NCBI GenBank assembly: GCA_947170265.1
Contig: CAMVSV010000004.1
Span: forward strand, 1-64,000
Direction: 5' to 3'
Source: an uncultured Prevotella sp.
GTDB lineage: Bacteria; Bacteroidota; Bacteroidia; Bacteroidales; Bacteroidaceae
DNA length: 64,000 nt
In this document: piece by piece, positions 63,921-64,000 of the stretch
Position numbering within the stretch: position 1 is the stretch's first letter
How the letters are laid out: every line of letters begins with the position of its first letter
Notes under the pieces: generated by a model
What the model saw: the letters and a program-made list of their open reading frames with translations, nothing else
Database searches by the model: none
What the model was told of the DNA's origin: nothing
Position numbers and translations under genes: made by a program

Positions 63921-64000
63921 ATGAAGATACTACTCATTGGGGAATACAGCAACCTGCATGCCACACTCGCCAAGGGACTGCGTGCCATCGGACACTCCGT
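63921..64000 (+). CDS. Start of a further gene, probably family 4 glycosyltransferase (partial)
   Basis: An ORF opens at 63921 (MKILLIGEYSNLHATLAKGL) and runs off the window. The start resembles the N-terminal strand-loop of GT-B glycosyltransferases, and the context agrees. Only 26 residues are visible, so the family is tentative. Confidence 0.6.
   Translation, partial: MKILLIGEYSNLHATLAKGLRAIGHS

Overview
The window looks like a chromosomal segment of a Bacteroidetes bacterium, most likely Prevotella or a close relative. The reasons are the -7 box TAnnTTTG with TTTG about 19-20 bases upstream (clear before both tRNA units, cysE and an SH3 gene), a TonB receptor with an N-terminal carboxypeptidase-like domain, TamL-type lipoproteins, DUF2723, DUF4827 and DUF4112 proteins, a BspA-like surface protein with a type IX-style C-terminus, and the F-ATPase order beta-epsilon-I-a-c-b-delta-alpha-gamma. 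The genus is inferred from family resemblance, not from a search.

Layout. 1-2.6 kb: the end of a repeat element, a decayed IS982 transposase and an unrecognised secreted protein. 2.6-7 kb (minus): a probable operon of omega-amidase, IorA, IorB and aminotransferase for aromatic or glutamine-linked 2-oxo acid metabolism. 7-9.6 kb: a TonB-dependent receptor. 9.7-9.9 kb: tRNA-Ser and tRNA-Glu. 10.3-14.9 kb: serine acetyltransferase, an RNA methyltransferase and a DPP-IV-like peptidase with overlapping ends. 15-23.2 kb: SH3 protein, purD, two membrane proteins, a large DUF2723 protein, a polysaccharide deacetylase and DUF4112. 23.3-26.3 kb (minus): a small unknown protein, a BspA-like leucine-rich protein, and a 0.9 kb noncoding stretch full of inverted repeats, including a 270-bp MITE-like element. 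26.3-30.5 kb (minus): glmM, DUF4827, NrnA and a sugar nucleotidyltransferase. 30.6-34.4 kb (plus): LysM/periplasmic-binding fusion, beta-barrel protein and peptide transporter. 34.5-38.6 kb (minus): pgk and a solo type IIG restriction-modification enzyme behind a long structured leader. 39.1-46.5 kb (minus): TamL and TamB. 46.5-47 kb: initiator tRNA with two 159-bp tandem copies that carry its 3' end. 47.3-52.9 kb: malic enzyme, a metallo-hydrolase and a second TamL-like protein. 53-60.8 kb: a second MITE copy and the complete F-type ATP synthase operon. 60.9-64 kb: phosphofructokinase and the start of a glycosyltransferase cluster that runs off the window.

Most of the window is ordinary core genome: cell envelope assembly, glycolysis, ATP synthesis, purine and cysteine synthesis. 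The points most worth a second look are: (1) a MITE-like element with CCGTGAAAC terminal inverted repeats and an internal row of GAGCC hairpins, present in two complete copies and one truncated copy; (2) the type IIG enzyme leader, in which one segment can pair with either of two partners, one pairing forming a terminator-like hairpin and the other lying next to the start codon; (3) the tandem 159-bp repeats at the initiator tRNA, and the unusual A-U pair in that tRNA's anticodon stem; (4) noncoding inverted repeats upstream of the BspA-like gene, and that gene's mosaic composition; (5) the omega-amidase/aminotransferase/IOR grouping. All structural proposals come from reading by eye; no folding or database search was run.
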